DNA of 10,319 nt, taken from positions 1 through 10,319 of the forward strand of contig PIXT01000213.1 in assembly GCA_003096235.1 (NCBI GenBank). The letters are read 5' to 3'. The position numbers and the translations under genes were made by a program. Under the pieces are notes generated by a model. It had not been told where the DNA came from. It saw only the letters and a list, made by a program, of their open reading frames with translations, and did no database searches. Shown piece by piece: positions 1-6,003 of this stretch; within the stretch, counting starts at the first letter, position 1; every line of letters starts with the position of its first letter. This DNA is from Candidatus Bathyarchaeum sp. Its GTDB lineage: Archaea; Thermoproteota; Bathyarchaeia; Bathyarchaeales; Bathyarchaeaceae.

Positions 1-610
1 CAAGCGAGTCTCCAGCACAGAGGTTATAGTGGTCAAGGTCTTGTGCTGAAATGTTACTGATAATGTTGCCGAAATCGTCTATGTGAAGAACCTCACCGAC
101 CAGCTGGCCATTTTTTGTGCATGGTTTTACGAATTCAGGAAAAACGTAATCTTGTATTGCAGGTCCAAAATCAGACGGTTTTATGCCTTTTGCCAGATAC
201 GCAGCGGATGGAGCAAATATGTCTCGTCCATGAAAAGTATTTGACACAATAGATAGCAGATATTTTGGGTTGCATATAACGTAAACACTTTTTATGCCTT
301 CTTTTTGGGCAGCCAACATAAGGAGCCCATTATCGGGTCCAACATAGAAACTGCGACAGGTTTCCACGATAATGGGACGCCTCTTTGTTCCCACTCCAGG
401 GTCTACGACCGCCACATGAACTGTTTTTTTAGGAAAATATGGGGAAGCTGAAGCTAGAACGTAGGCGCCCATGCGGATGCTAAACTTTTCGATTTCATGA
501 GTTATATCAACAATACGAGTTTCGGGATTAATTGACAGGATTACAGCTTTCATTTCCGCCACGTAAGGGTCTCTGTTACCAAAATCAGAGAGCAAAGATA
601 TGATAGACAT
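1..610 (-). CDS. SAM hydroxide adenosyltransferase (DUF62 family), C-terminus cut by window edge
   Basis: This gene runs off the left edge; 203 residues are present, where the family usually has about 255-270. The product should hydrolyse S-adenosylmethionine to adenosine and methionine using an activated water or hydroxide (family knowledge; relatives include the chlorinase/fluorinase enzymes). What is seen: an N-terminal SIISLLSDFG segment (residues 2-11), then VVDPGVG at 68-74, GPDNGLL at 91-97 and FHGRDIFAP at 126-134, all family hallmarks. D70, R77 and H127 match the Asp-Arg-His set described for the archaeal enzyme. I translated the reverse strand by hand and found no frameshift. The ATG at 608-610 is chosen because the conserved LSDFG strand begins right after it. 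No strong Shine-Dalgarno sequence is visible, so the short leader may matter little. It diverges from the kinase-like gene and shares an AT-rich box with it. The physiological role of DUF62 in archaea is not settled. Confidence 0.92.
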   Translation of the reverse strand, partial: MSIISLLSDFGNRDPYVAEMKAVILSINPETRIVDITHEIEKFSIRMGAYVLASASPYFPKKTVHVAVVDPGVGTKRRPIIVETCRSFYVGPDNGLLMLAAQKEGIKSVYVICNPKYLLSIVSNTFHGRDIFAPSAAYLAKGIKPSDFGPAIQDYVFPEFVKPCTKNGQLVGEVLHIDDFGNIISNISAQDLDHYNLCAGDSL

Positions 611-640
611 AGAACATGCCCCAAAATCAGATGATAAATT

Positions 641-655
641 GCCATATTTAATAAC
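641..655. promoter_or_regulatory. Shared AT-rich TATA-like box between two divergent genes
   Basis: The 79-base gap between the divergent genes contains one clear AT-rich box, reading catatttaataac on plus and GTTATTAAATATG on minus. Placing a start site about 25 bases away in either direction gives leaders of only about 13-15 bases before the ATG at 610 and the TTG at 690. I see no second box in the gap. The assignment to both genes is an inference from spacing. Confidence 0.45.
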
Positions 656-689
656 TGTTCTTGGAAACTAGTATCTAACGTGAAAAGAA

Positions 690-1469
690 TTGCAAGCTGG
701 CGAAGTGGTCTCTCTAAAAGAGTTAGATGCATCAAAGCATGGTCAAGTTTTATGTTATCCAAGATGTGAACAACAAGAATTTGAAAAGCGCCTAAAAGAA
801 TTGGAGAGTCTAGGAGTTCAAGCGTTACAATTCGGTGGAGAGAAAAACGTTTTTGATGTGCCCGTTCTGGGAAAAGGCTGCGTGGGCATTGTTGTTATAG
901 CATACACAAACTTGGGAAAAGCTGCTTTGAAAATTCGCAGAATGGACTCGGATAGAAAAGGAATGTTCCATGAAGGAGAAATGCTAACCATAGCAAACCG
1001 CATAAACATTGGACCAAAAGTGTTTGAAATCAGCGAAAACTTTCTTCTCATGGAACTGGTGGAGGGAGCACATTTTCCAGAATGGCTTAAAGCAATAGAA
1101 GACGAAGTGCAATTACGTGTTCGCTTGGTTATACAGGATGTTTTGGAGCAATGTTACAGGCTTGATGAAGCAGGCTTGGATCATGGAGAATTAAGCAGGG
1201 CACCAAAGCATATTATCGTTGACAAGAATGAGGTCCCCCATCTAATTGACTTTGAGACAGCCAGCATAAACCGTAGAGTATCAAATGTTACTTCTATTTG
1301 TCAATACTTTTTTTTGGGAAGCCAAATCGCTGACAAAGTAAAGAGCAAACTGGGGAAATGTGACAAAAAAGAATTGATAAACGCTTTGCGAGTGTACAAA
1401 CAGGAACGAACAAGAGAAAACTTTGAAAAAATTCTAGAAAAACAGTGTAACAAAAGACCGCAAAACTAA
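690..1469 (+). CDS. RIO/COG2112-like predicted Ser/Thr protein kinase
   Basis: A 259-residue archaeal kinase-like protein. Kinase landmarks in order: glycine-rich loop LGKGCVG (60-66), an AALKI strand whose K81 fits the ATP-anchoring lysine, HEGEML (94-99) fitting helix C with its glutamate, MELVEG hinge (121-126), catalytic-loop segment DHGELSR (164-170), and DFE (187-189) in the place of DFG. CYPRC near residue 22, the SRAPKH block after the loop and the NVTSICQYFF tail look like the archaeal COG2112 family, which is related to RIO and Bud32 kinases. In the loop the expected HGD reads HGE, so strong phosphotransfer activity is not certain; substrates are unknown. The start is TTG at 690, just after an in-frame TGA at 681. 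A GTG at 705 is an alternative that would remove five residues. The gene stands alone on the plus strand, ends 20 bases from the convergent cmk stop, and probably uses the shared box at 641-655. Confidence 0.8.
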   Translation: MQAGEVVSLKELDASKHGQVLCYPRCEQQEFEKRLKELESLGVQALQFGGEKNVFDVPVLGKGCVGIVVIAYTNLGKAALKIRRMDSDRKGMFHEGEMLTIANRINIGPKVFEISENFLLMELVEGAHFPEWLKAIEDEVQLRVRLVIQDVLEQCYRLDEAGLDHGELSRAPKHIIVDKNEVPHLIDFETASINRRVSNVTSICQYFFLGSQIADKVKSKLGKCDKKELINALRVYKQERTRENFEKILEKQCNKRPQN

Positions 1470-1475
1470 GAAAAT
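1463..1475 (-). terminator. T-rich terminator-like tract after cmk
   Basis: Just past the cmk stop, the minus strand reads ATTTTCTTAGTTT within a longer T-rich stretch. Archaeal transcription commonly ends at T-runs on the coding strand. The same 13 bases occur after uL15 (4449-4461). The tract overlaps the end of the convergent kinase gene, including its stop codon. Confidence 0.35.
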
Positions 1476-1489
1476 GTGGGGTAAGGAAA

Positions 1490-2089
1490 TTACTTGGCGT
1501 TGAAAACTAGGCGATCTGTAACCAAGCATACGGCATAGAAAACGTCGTCGGGGTCAAGCTCGTCTGTTGCAAGAACAAGATCAAATGGAGTAAGGTCGTG
1601 ACCTAAATCAAAACCGTAAAGGCTCTTGTATATCTGCCTAGTTCGTTCATCCTTTTTGGTGAGAGCTTCCAGCGCTTCTTCAACAGTGATGGAGTCTCTG
1701 CTTACCACCCGTTTGGCTCTAACTTGAGACGAAGCTTCCAGCCACACTTTGAACCCGCCCTTTAACAGCCAAGGCATAGTCCAACTGTCCAAAACAACAT
1801 TGCCTTCCGCGCCCAACTCCAACAACTTTTCATCAATTTTTTTGTCAAAAACAGGGTCTCCCATCCTTTGTTGAAGAAAATTCAGACCCTCAGCGGTTTC
1901 CCACCAGCCTCTTACGTCAGAGTTGTATCCCTCTTCCTGAGCTAAAACCCGCAAGGCGTTCCCGCCAGAAAAATACTTAAGCCCATACTTATCGGCTATT
2001 CTTTTTGCCACTGTGCTTTTTCCAGAACCTGTCATTCCGCTAATGCAGATTACAACATTTTTCTTTTTGTCTTTATCACAAGTTTTCAC
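1490..2089 (-). CDS. cmk: Cytidylate kinase (archaeal type, P-loop)
   Basis: This 199-residue P-loop nucleoside monophosphate kinase should convert CMP (or dCMP) and ATP to CDP and ADP in the cytosol. What is seen: strand VVICISG followed by Walker A GMTGSGKST (residues 18-26), an NMP-binding helix region around 41-75 (SGGNALR, WWETAEGLNF), VVLDSW (98-103) in the position of a central strand with a buried aspartate, and an Arg/Lys-rich lid segment near 144-155. The position downstream of secY and the EMC3-like gene matches the usual archaeal cmk location, which supports the call over other P-loop kinases. The start is GTG at 2087-2089; an in-frame TGA lies shortly upstream, and the ribosome binding site is weak. 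A charged 10-residue head precedes the first strand. The usual downstream partners rpl14e and truB are absent: the next gene converges from the other strand. Substrate specificity (CMP against other NMPs) is inferred from family and context. Confidence 0.85.
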   Translation of the reverse strand: MKTCDKDKKKNVVICISGMTGSGKSTVAKRIADKYGLKYFSGGNALRVLAQEEGYNSDVRGWWETAEGLNFLQQRMGDPVFDKKIDEKLLELGAEGNVVLDSWTMPWLLKGGFKVWLEASSQVRAKRVVSRDSITVEEALEALTKKDERTRQIYKSLYGFDLGHDLTPFDLVLATDELDPDDVFYAVCLVTDRLVFNAK

Positions 2090-2112
2090 AGTCGGACAGC
2101 CGCCATTTCAGG

Positions 2113-2292
2113 TTAAAGTTTTCTCGCAGCAGACATGAGGAGGCTACGGAAACAACTGTGATAACGAAGCCCAGTTAGTGTTTGAACATTATTAGAACAG
2201 CATAGTAGATTGCTTGTCTTTTTTGATGAATGCACGATAACTGTTGGGTCTACAGAAGATCTGTTGTGAGTTTGGCTAGAAGATTCTTGCAT
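2113..2292 (-). CDS. Possible 59-residue small ORF between the EMC3-like gene and cmk
   Basis: An open frame of 59 codons starts at ATG 2290-2292, directly after the TAA of the EMC3-like gene, and ends with TAA at 2113-2115. An AGGAG lies about ten bases before the ATG. The predicted peptide starts MQESSSQTHN and ends SAARKL. It is Ser-rich with three cysteines, has no membrane segment or motif I recognise, and its composition is unlike the neighbouring genes. The slot is where rpl34e lies in some archaea, but no L34e signature can be seen. It may be a real small gene, a decayed gene or chance. I find no convincing box C/D RNA, tRNA or strong hairpin in this 203-base spacer on either strand. 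Confidence 0.22.
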   Translation of the reverse strand: MQESSSQTHNRSSVDPTVIVHSSKKTSNLLCCSNNVQTLTGLRYHSCFRSLLMSAARKL

Positions 2293-2820
2293 TTAATCTA
2301 CTGCTCCTGTCAATCCGAAGATGCGTGAGAATAGTGCTCCGAACAGGAAAGAGCAGATGAGGTACCAGTAGAACAGATTTAGTTGCATTACACCGCCAAA
2401 CCATGGAAGGTACGCTACGGGGTCTGGTCCTATGAAGGGGCTGTTAAACAATTCAATACCAAGAATGCTTCCGGTTAGCAATAGCCAAACAACGAAAAAG
2501 ACTCCCATTGTAATGGGTAACACTCGAAACTGCTTGGAGGATAAAGACAGAGACTGGGACTGAAGCTGCAGAATCTGTTTCTCCTGTTTTTGAGCCTTCT
2601 TGAGCAACTTTTTATCGTCACTGCTCTTTGCCAGCTTCATGTTCTCGTTTTTTTCTTTAGTTAAAGCAGATATCTTCCGTTGTAGGTCTTTAACTTTTTG
2701 GCGGTGCTCTTTAGGCATGAAACGGCTGTTAATGAATGATGAAGAAAAGGACATGATTATGGAAACACACATCACTACAATGGTTATGACTGGCGCCTGT
2801 GCTAAGTATGAACTCATCAT
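2293..2820 (-). CDS. EMC3/TMCO1/DUF106 membrane protein (Oxa1/YidC superfamily insertase)
   Basis: A 175-residue membrane protein matching the archaeal DUF106 family, the archaeal branch of the Oxa1/Get1/EMC3/YidC superfamily that inserts small or tail-type membrane proteins. What is seen: a first hydrophobic segment at about residues 8-30, a long charged coiled coil at about 38-92 rich in Lys, Gln and Leu, a second segment at about 101-121, and a third at about 147-168. Three transmembrane helices with a cytosolic coiled coil after the first is the expected layout, and the length is typical. It follows secY, so two membrane-insertion machines are made from one transcript. Two ATG codons stand in tandem (2818-2820 and 2815-2817). 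The GGAGGAG ribosome binding site at 2824-2830 is 3 bases from the first and 6 from the second, so the second may be preferred, giving 174 residues. The insertase role is family inference. Confidence 0.9.
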   Translation of the reverse strand: MMSSYLAQAPVITIVVMCVSIIMSFSSSFINSRFMPKEHRQKVKDLQRKISALTKEKNENMKLAKSSDDKKLLKKAQKQEKQILQLQSQSLSLSSKQFRVLPITMGVFFVVWLLLTGSILGIELFNSPFIGPDPVAYLPWFGGVMQLNLFYWYLICSFLFGALFSRIFGLTGAVD

Positions 2821-2906
2821 TTACTCCTCCAACAGTCTTTAAGTTCGGCAGTATGAAAGTCTTTTCCAGTTCCAGCTATACGTGCGAGGTAAAAGGTTCT
2901 ACTCAA
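2817..2906 (-). CDS. Possible 29-residue mini-ORF between secY and the EMC3-like gene
   Basis: A frame opens with TTG at 2904-2906, a few bases past the secY stop, and closes with a TGA (2817-2819) that overlaps the tandem ATGs of the EMC3-like gene. The peptide includes YLARIAGTGK near its start. The overlap geometry is what translational coupling looks like, and adenylate kinase normally occupies this slot. Nothing in the 29 residues is recognisable, however, and a frame of this length is easily random. Confidence 0.15.
   Translation of the reverse strand: MSRTFYLARIAGTGKDFHTAELKDCWRSK
2824..2830 (-). promoter_or_regulatory. Strong ribosome binding site GGAGGAG for the EMC3-like gene
   Basis: GGAGGAG on the minus strand lies 3 and 6 bases before two tandem ATG codons. 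The spacing slightly favours the second ATG. Confidence 0.8.
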
Positions 2907-2912
2907 CGGTTA

Positions 2913-4340
2913 TCATCCCAATACACTACCAAGGGCAGGATACATCTCGGCAACCTGCTCCTGCACAAGCAATTGATAATACTGATACAAGATGCCCACT
3001 GCAAGCAGGATACCCATACCTGTTCCGAACACACCAAAGAACCCTGCAACAGCAGCAATCAACCCAATTATCGCACCTCCAAGTACGGTAACTGCAGGAA
3101 TGTAGCGGTTGAGAATCATTTCTATGGATCTCCCAGACCTACGGAACCCTGGAATCTGCATACCTGAATCAACAAGCTGTTTTGCAACAGTGCTGGGTCC
3201 TAATCCTCCTACTTCCAACCAAGTTAAGGAAAAGATTACGGCAAACGCAACCATGATGCCAGCGTAGATTACGGCTCTTAGTGGATCCGCAAGAACATCT
3301 GCTAAACCGTTAGGAGCAGTTACATAATATGCAAGACCGCCCACCAAGGTTGTTCCGTTGTCTCCTCCAAAGCTACCTAAAAGGCTGACCCAAAAGTTGC
3401 CTTGACCCCAAGGCTGACTGTATAACAGTTGCGCGAACACGTAAATGTTAGCAAAGAGCGCAGAAGCGAATATTACAGGCAAGTTAGAAACGTAAAGAAG
3501 CTTGATTGGGTATTTGCCTCGGAATCCTCTATAATTAGCGTGAGATATTGGAAGTTCAACTCTAACGCCTTCAATGTATATGACAATAATGAAGATAACA
3601 ACTGTCACTATGAAACCTAACATAGTTGGAAGAGTCGTAAGAGCGCCAGTACTCAGGTCATACCTGAAAAACGCGTTAAGCAAAGGCTGTCCACCCATAA
3701 TCGTTTCAGCAAGCGAAATGAACGCACCATAAGTGTTCCCATCAGCCACATGAGGCGTTATTCCAAAGCTATCCCACATAATACCTTGCGCTACACCCGC
3801 TAAAATGAAAAGACTGATTCCACTTCCAATTCCCCAACCTTTTTGCATCATCTCATCCAAGAGCATAAGCACTATGCCCGCGAACAGAAGCTGACAGAAA
3901 ATTATTATCGACGTCACAGAGTCCAAAGGACCATAAACTCCACCCAAAAGATAAGCAGCAGCCTGAACTCCAGTAAGCAAAATAGAAAAGAATTTGGTAG
4001 CCGCAGTGAACAGAGCACGATCTTCAGGATTACCTAAATCAGCAGATATAATGGTGGAACCGATGAGCAACTGCAAAATGAGTCCCCCAGTCACTATAGG
4101 ACCGATTCCAAGCTCTGTTAGAGTACCTTGGTTTGAGGCAAAAATTATTCTGATGCTTTGGAAGTCCAATCCGCCCCCTGAAACGTTGAAGAGGGCAATC
4201 TGGCTCATGACGAGATATATTATAAGCGCCATGGCGGTCCAGAATAGCTTTTCGTTGAAGCTTACTTTTCTGGTTGGTGAGTTTACTTCCGGCATAAACC
4301 GTGACAGTGGTCCGAAAAATGAAAGGAATTTGCCAGCCAT
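2913..4340 (-). CDS. secY: Protein translocase subunit SecY
   Basis: A 475-residue polytopic membrane protein, the pore-forming subunit (Sec61-alpha homologue) of the SecYEG/beta channel that moves proteins through or into the cytoplasmic membrane. What is seen: a cytosolic head with SRFMPEV, a first helix at about 33-51, the plug/half-helix region at about 55-72, LGIGPIVTGGLILQLL (77-92) for the second helix, GSGISLFI (172-179) characteristic of the family, the cytosolic VRVELPISHANYRGFRGKYPIK loop region at about 259-280, and the LADPLRAVIYAG and TWLEVGGLGPSTVAKQL segments near 349-389. About ten hydrophobic segments are present and the length is normal for archaeal SecY. The ATG at 4338-4340 follows an AGGCGAGGAG-type ribosome binding site. 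It lies downstream of uL15 as in most archaea, but across a spacer with its own promoter. The adenylate kinase gene that often follows it is absent. Confidence 0.98.
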   Translation of the reverse strand: MAGKFLSFFGPLSRFMPEVNSPTRKVSFNEKLFWTAMALIIYLVMSQIALFNVSGGGLDFQSIRIIFASNQGTLTELGIGPIVTGGLILQLLIGSTIISADLGNPEDRALFTAATKFFSILLTGVQAAAYLLGGVYGPLDSVTSIIIFCQLLFAGIVLMLLDEMMQKGWGIGSGISLFILAGVAQGIMWDSFGITPHVADGNTYGAFISLAETIMGGQPLLNAFFRYDLSTGALTTLPTMLGFIVTVVIFIIVIYIEGVRVELPISHANYRGFRGKYPIKLLYVSNLPVIFASALFANIYVFAQLLYSQPWGQGNFWVSLLGSFGGDNGTTLVGGLAYYVTAPNGLADVLADPLRAVIYAGIMVAFAVIFSLTWLEVGGLGPSTVAKQLVDSGMQIPGFRRSGRSIEMILNRYIPAVTVLGGAIIGLIAAVAGFFGVFGTGMGILLAVGILYQYYQLLVQEQVAEMYPALGSVLG

Positions 4341-4408
4341 GGTCTCCTCGCCTTCAATCTTAATTTTAATTGTATAAGCTAATTTGTTAAGTTGCGTATG
4401 TTGAACAC

Positions 4409-4418
4409 AAATATAAAC
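4409..4418 (-). promoter_or_regulatory. TATA box for the secY unit
   Basis: The minus strand reads GTTTATATTT, close to the archaeal TATA consensus, inside the 128-base spacer before secY. A start site about 25 bases downstream would fall near 4388, giving a leader of roughly 48 bases that ends in the GAGGAG binding site. A further AT-rich run at about 4361-4380 is less box-like. The remainder of the spacer holds only the T-rich tract after uL15. Confidence 0.65.
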
Positions 4419-4448
4419 ACTTTGACATCTTAGGTTACTAAATCAGTC

Positions 4449-4461
4449 AAACTAAGAAAAT
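4449..4461 (-). terminator. T-rich terminator-like tract after uL15
   Basis: Eight bases past the uL15 stop, the minus strand reads ATTTTCTTAGTTT. It precedes the secY TATA box, as expected if the ribosomal transcript ends or is attenuated here. The same 13 bases follow cmk at the end of the next unit. Confidence 0.35.
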
Positions 4462-4469
4462 AGTTGTGT

Positions 4470-4913
4470 CTATTCTGTTTCTTTAAGGATTTCTCCTCCT
4501 GCCTCTTCCAATTTTCTAGAGGCAGCCTCAGAGTATGATGGAACTTTGACAATTATAGACTTGACTACTTCACCAGTTCCCAAAAGCTTGTCATATCCAA
4601 GAGTTTCCAAGTCCAAAAAGATTTTATTCTCTTTTTTCTCCAGTTTTTTCGCGGACTCCAGTCTTTCAGCCAAGTCATCCAATTTGCCTACGTTAATGAT
4701 ACTGACTTTTTTGCCTAGGCTTTTAGCGGATACAAATCCCTTCTTTTCCCAATAGGTGGGATCATGCTTTACTACATAGGTCCATTTATGTTTGTCAAGA
4801 CCAGCTTTTCCAGTTCCACCTCTTCCACCTCGGGCTCGGTGCTGACCTATCTGACCCCATCCATGGGTTCTAGATCCACGCTGTCTTCTTACTTTTCTGT
4901 CTTTAGTTGGCAA
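4470..4913 (-). CDS. rpl15: Large-subunit ribosomal protein uL15
   Basis: A 147-residue archaeal uL15, a large-subunit protein whose extended N-terminus threads into 23S rRNA. What is seen: a basic glycine-rich head with RGSRTHGWGQIGQHRARGG (12-30) followed by RGGTGKAGLDKH, typical of archaeal/eukaryotic L15, then a globular C-terminal half with SIINVGKLDDL and LLGTGEV around residues 71-115. The length is normal. The start is TTG at 4911-4913; the GTGAGGT ribosome binding site at 4921-4927 has a 7-base spacer and overlaps the Hsp20 stop codon, so translation is probably coupled to Hsp20. The canonical partner uL30 is upstream but separated by the Hsp20 gene. It is the last ribosomal gene of the run. 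Confidence 0.97.
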   Translation of the reverse strand: MPTKDRKVRRQRGSRTHGWGQIGQHRARGGRGGTGKAGLDKHKWTYVVKHDPTYWEKKGFVSAKSLGKKVSIINVGKLDDLAERLESAKKLEKKENKIFLDLETLGYDKLLGTGEVVKSIIVKVPSYSEAASRKLEEAGGEILKETE

Positions 4914-4923
4914 ATATCAAACC

Positions 4924-5457
4924 TCACTTTTTCATAGATATTCCATTATCTTTAACTATACTCTCTAATTTTTCTAGACGTACTTCCAACACGCCATTCT
5001 TATATGTTGCACGCGCTGATTTAGGTTTCACTCTAGTTGGAAGCTTAAACTCATCATACCACTCAAACTCAACCGTATCAACTGAAACAGTTAAACAGTT
5101 CTCAGTTACGCGAAGATCAATGTCATCTTTACTGACGCCAGAAAGTGCCACTAAAACAACCAACAGATTTCCCTCCTCAATGAGATCAACCAGAGGCTCC
5201 AAGTCATCACTAATCTCTGTTTCATCGTGCAGTGATTGACGACCACCAACTTCTCGAATTCTTGGCTTTCCGTCCGCACCAAATTTTATTGAGAACCCTT
5301 GAACACGATTAGGTCTACCTGCCGCATTCTCGGGGGCGTTGTCGAATGCTTTCTGCATAGTTTCATCTATCATGTCGCCTAATTTTTCCAGTTCATCATA
5401 GATGTCATTAAACCATCGACTTTTCTTCTTTCGTCGTCTCCACCAAGGATCGCTCAA
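4924..5457 (-). CDS. Small heat shock protein, Hsp20/alpha-crystallin family
   Basis: A 177-residue Hsp20 family protein, expected to form oligomers that hold unfolding proteins without ATP. What is seen: a basic aromatic head WWRRRKKKSRWF (5-16) common in one group of archaeal Hsp20 proteins, an acidic helix at about 17-40 (DELEKLGDMIDE), a linker, then the alpha-crystallin domain at about 86-165 with LVALSGVSKDDIDLRV and the closing NGVLEV (154-159), which fits the conserved A-x-x-x-G-V-L signature. The C-terminal IxI anchor that sHSPs use for assembly is degenerate: only ISM (173-175) lies near the end. The start is TTG at 5455-5457 with GGAAGGTG (5463-5470) five bases upstream. It sits inside the ribosomal cluster between uL30 and uL15, where most archaea have nothing, with its own TATA-like box. 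Heat-shock regulation is not shown by the sequence. Confidence 0.88.
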   Translation of the reverse strand: MSDPWWRRRKKKSRWFNDIYDELEKLGDMIDETMQKAFDNAPENAAGRPNRVQGFSIKFGADGKPRIREVGGRQSLHDETEISDDLEPLVDLIEEGNLLVVLVALSGVSKDDIDLRVTENCLTVSVDTVEFEWYDEFKLPTRVKPKSARATYKNGVLEVRLEKLESIVKDNGISMKK

Positions 5458-5497
5458 GGGAACACCTTCCTTAATTGAGAATGTGCTAACAAGCTAA

Positions 5498-5505
5498 CTA
5501 TAAAG
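5498..5505 (-). promoter_or_regulatory. TATA-like box before Hsp20
   Basis: The 65-base gap between uL30 and Hsp20 is the largest within the ribosomal run and contains CTTTATAG on the minus strand. A start site about 25 bases downstream (near 5476) would leave a leader of about 19 bases carrying the GGAAGGTG binding site. This suggests an internal promoter for Hsp20 and perhaps uL15. Confidence 0.55.
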
Positions 5506-5522
5506 ATTATCGCTAACGTCGG

Positions 5523-6002
5523 CTACACCATTCGTTTCAGGAGGTCGTTAATTGCGTCTCCTCGGTATCCAGCTTCGCCACCAGCTGCATAGCTCTTTTT
5601 CACTTTTCCTTTGAAGCCTTTTGTTGGCGGACGAAGACGAAACACAGGTTTAACTTCTGGAAGACTGCTGAACTCGATGTCCACCTTGAAGATTGCTTCA
5701 GCTAAATCGTCCAACGAGTTGTATCCCAATTCTTTTGCAGATAAATCCGTTAATTTTTTGTCGCCTGTAAGCCTTCCTCTTTTCTTCAAAAGAAGAGCTA
5801 TACTCTCTTGGGAAACCTCACCCCAAGTCAAACAATCCTTACTTTTCCGCAACATGCCATCATATGCAGGACGATCGTCAAGCAATGTTGCATGACAGTT
5901 CCGTGTTAGCCGCAACATCATTAAGGTATCTTTGACTTCCTGAGAAATGTCACTTAAACCACGAATCCGAACAGCCACCAAGCATTTCCTTTGTTCTGCC
6001 AT
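5523..6002 (-). CDS. rpl30: Large-subunit ribosomal protein uL30 (archaeal long form)
   Basis: A 159-residue uL30 of the long archaeal/eukaryotic (L7-like) type; bacterial L30 is only about 60 residues. What is seen: CLVAVRIRGLSDISQEVKDTL (7-27), the core strand and helix, LRLTRNCHATLLDD (30-43), the LTWGEVSQESIALLLKKRGRL segment (58-78) typical of the long form, and a basic tail with FRLRPPTKGFKG (121-132). The ATG at 6000-6002 lies one base after the uS5 TAA, and its GGGTGAG binding site lies in the last codons of uS5, indicating tight coupling. It is followed by the 65-base gap before Hsp20 rather than directly by uL15. Confidence 0.97.
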   Translation of the reverse strand: MAEQRKCLVAVRIRGLSDISQEVKDTLMMLRLTRNCHATLLDDRPAYDGMLRKSKDCLTWGEVSQESIALLLKKRGRLTGDKKLTDLSAKELGYNSLDDLAEAIFKVDIEFSSLPEVKPVFRLRPPTKGFKGKVKKSYAAGGEAGYRGDAINDLLKRMV

Positions 6003-6003
6003 C

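Noticed and set aside
550..762. 70-residue minus-strand open frame across the divergent promoter
   Set aside because: It reads the start of the DUF62 gene in a different frame and overlaps the kinase-like gene; the true DUF62 frame begins at 610 with conserved residues.
2224..2243. Possible box C/D guide RNA (TGATGA on the plus strand)
   Set aside because: No CTGA D box follows at a suitable distance and there are no paired flanking ends.
2799..3167. 122-residue plus-strand open frame opposite the secY 3' end
   Set aside because: It overlaps conserved SecY coding sequence on the other strand and has no recognisable features.
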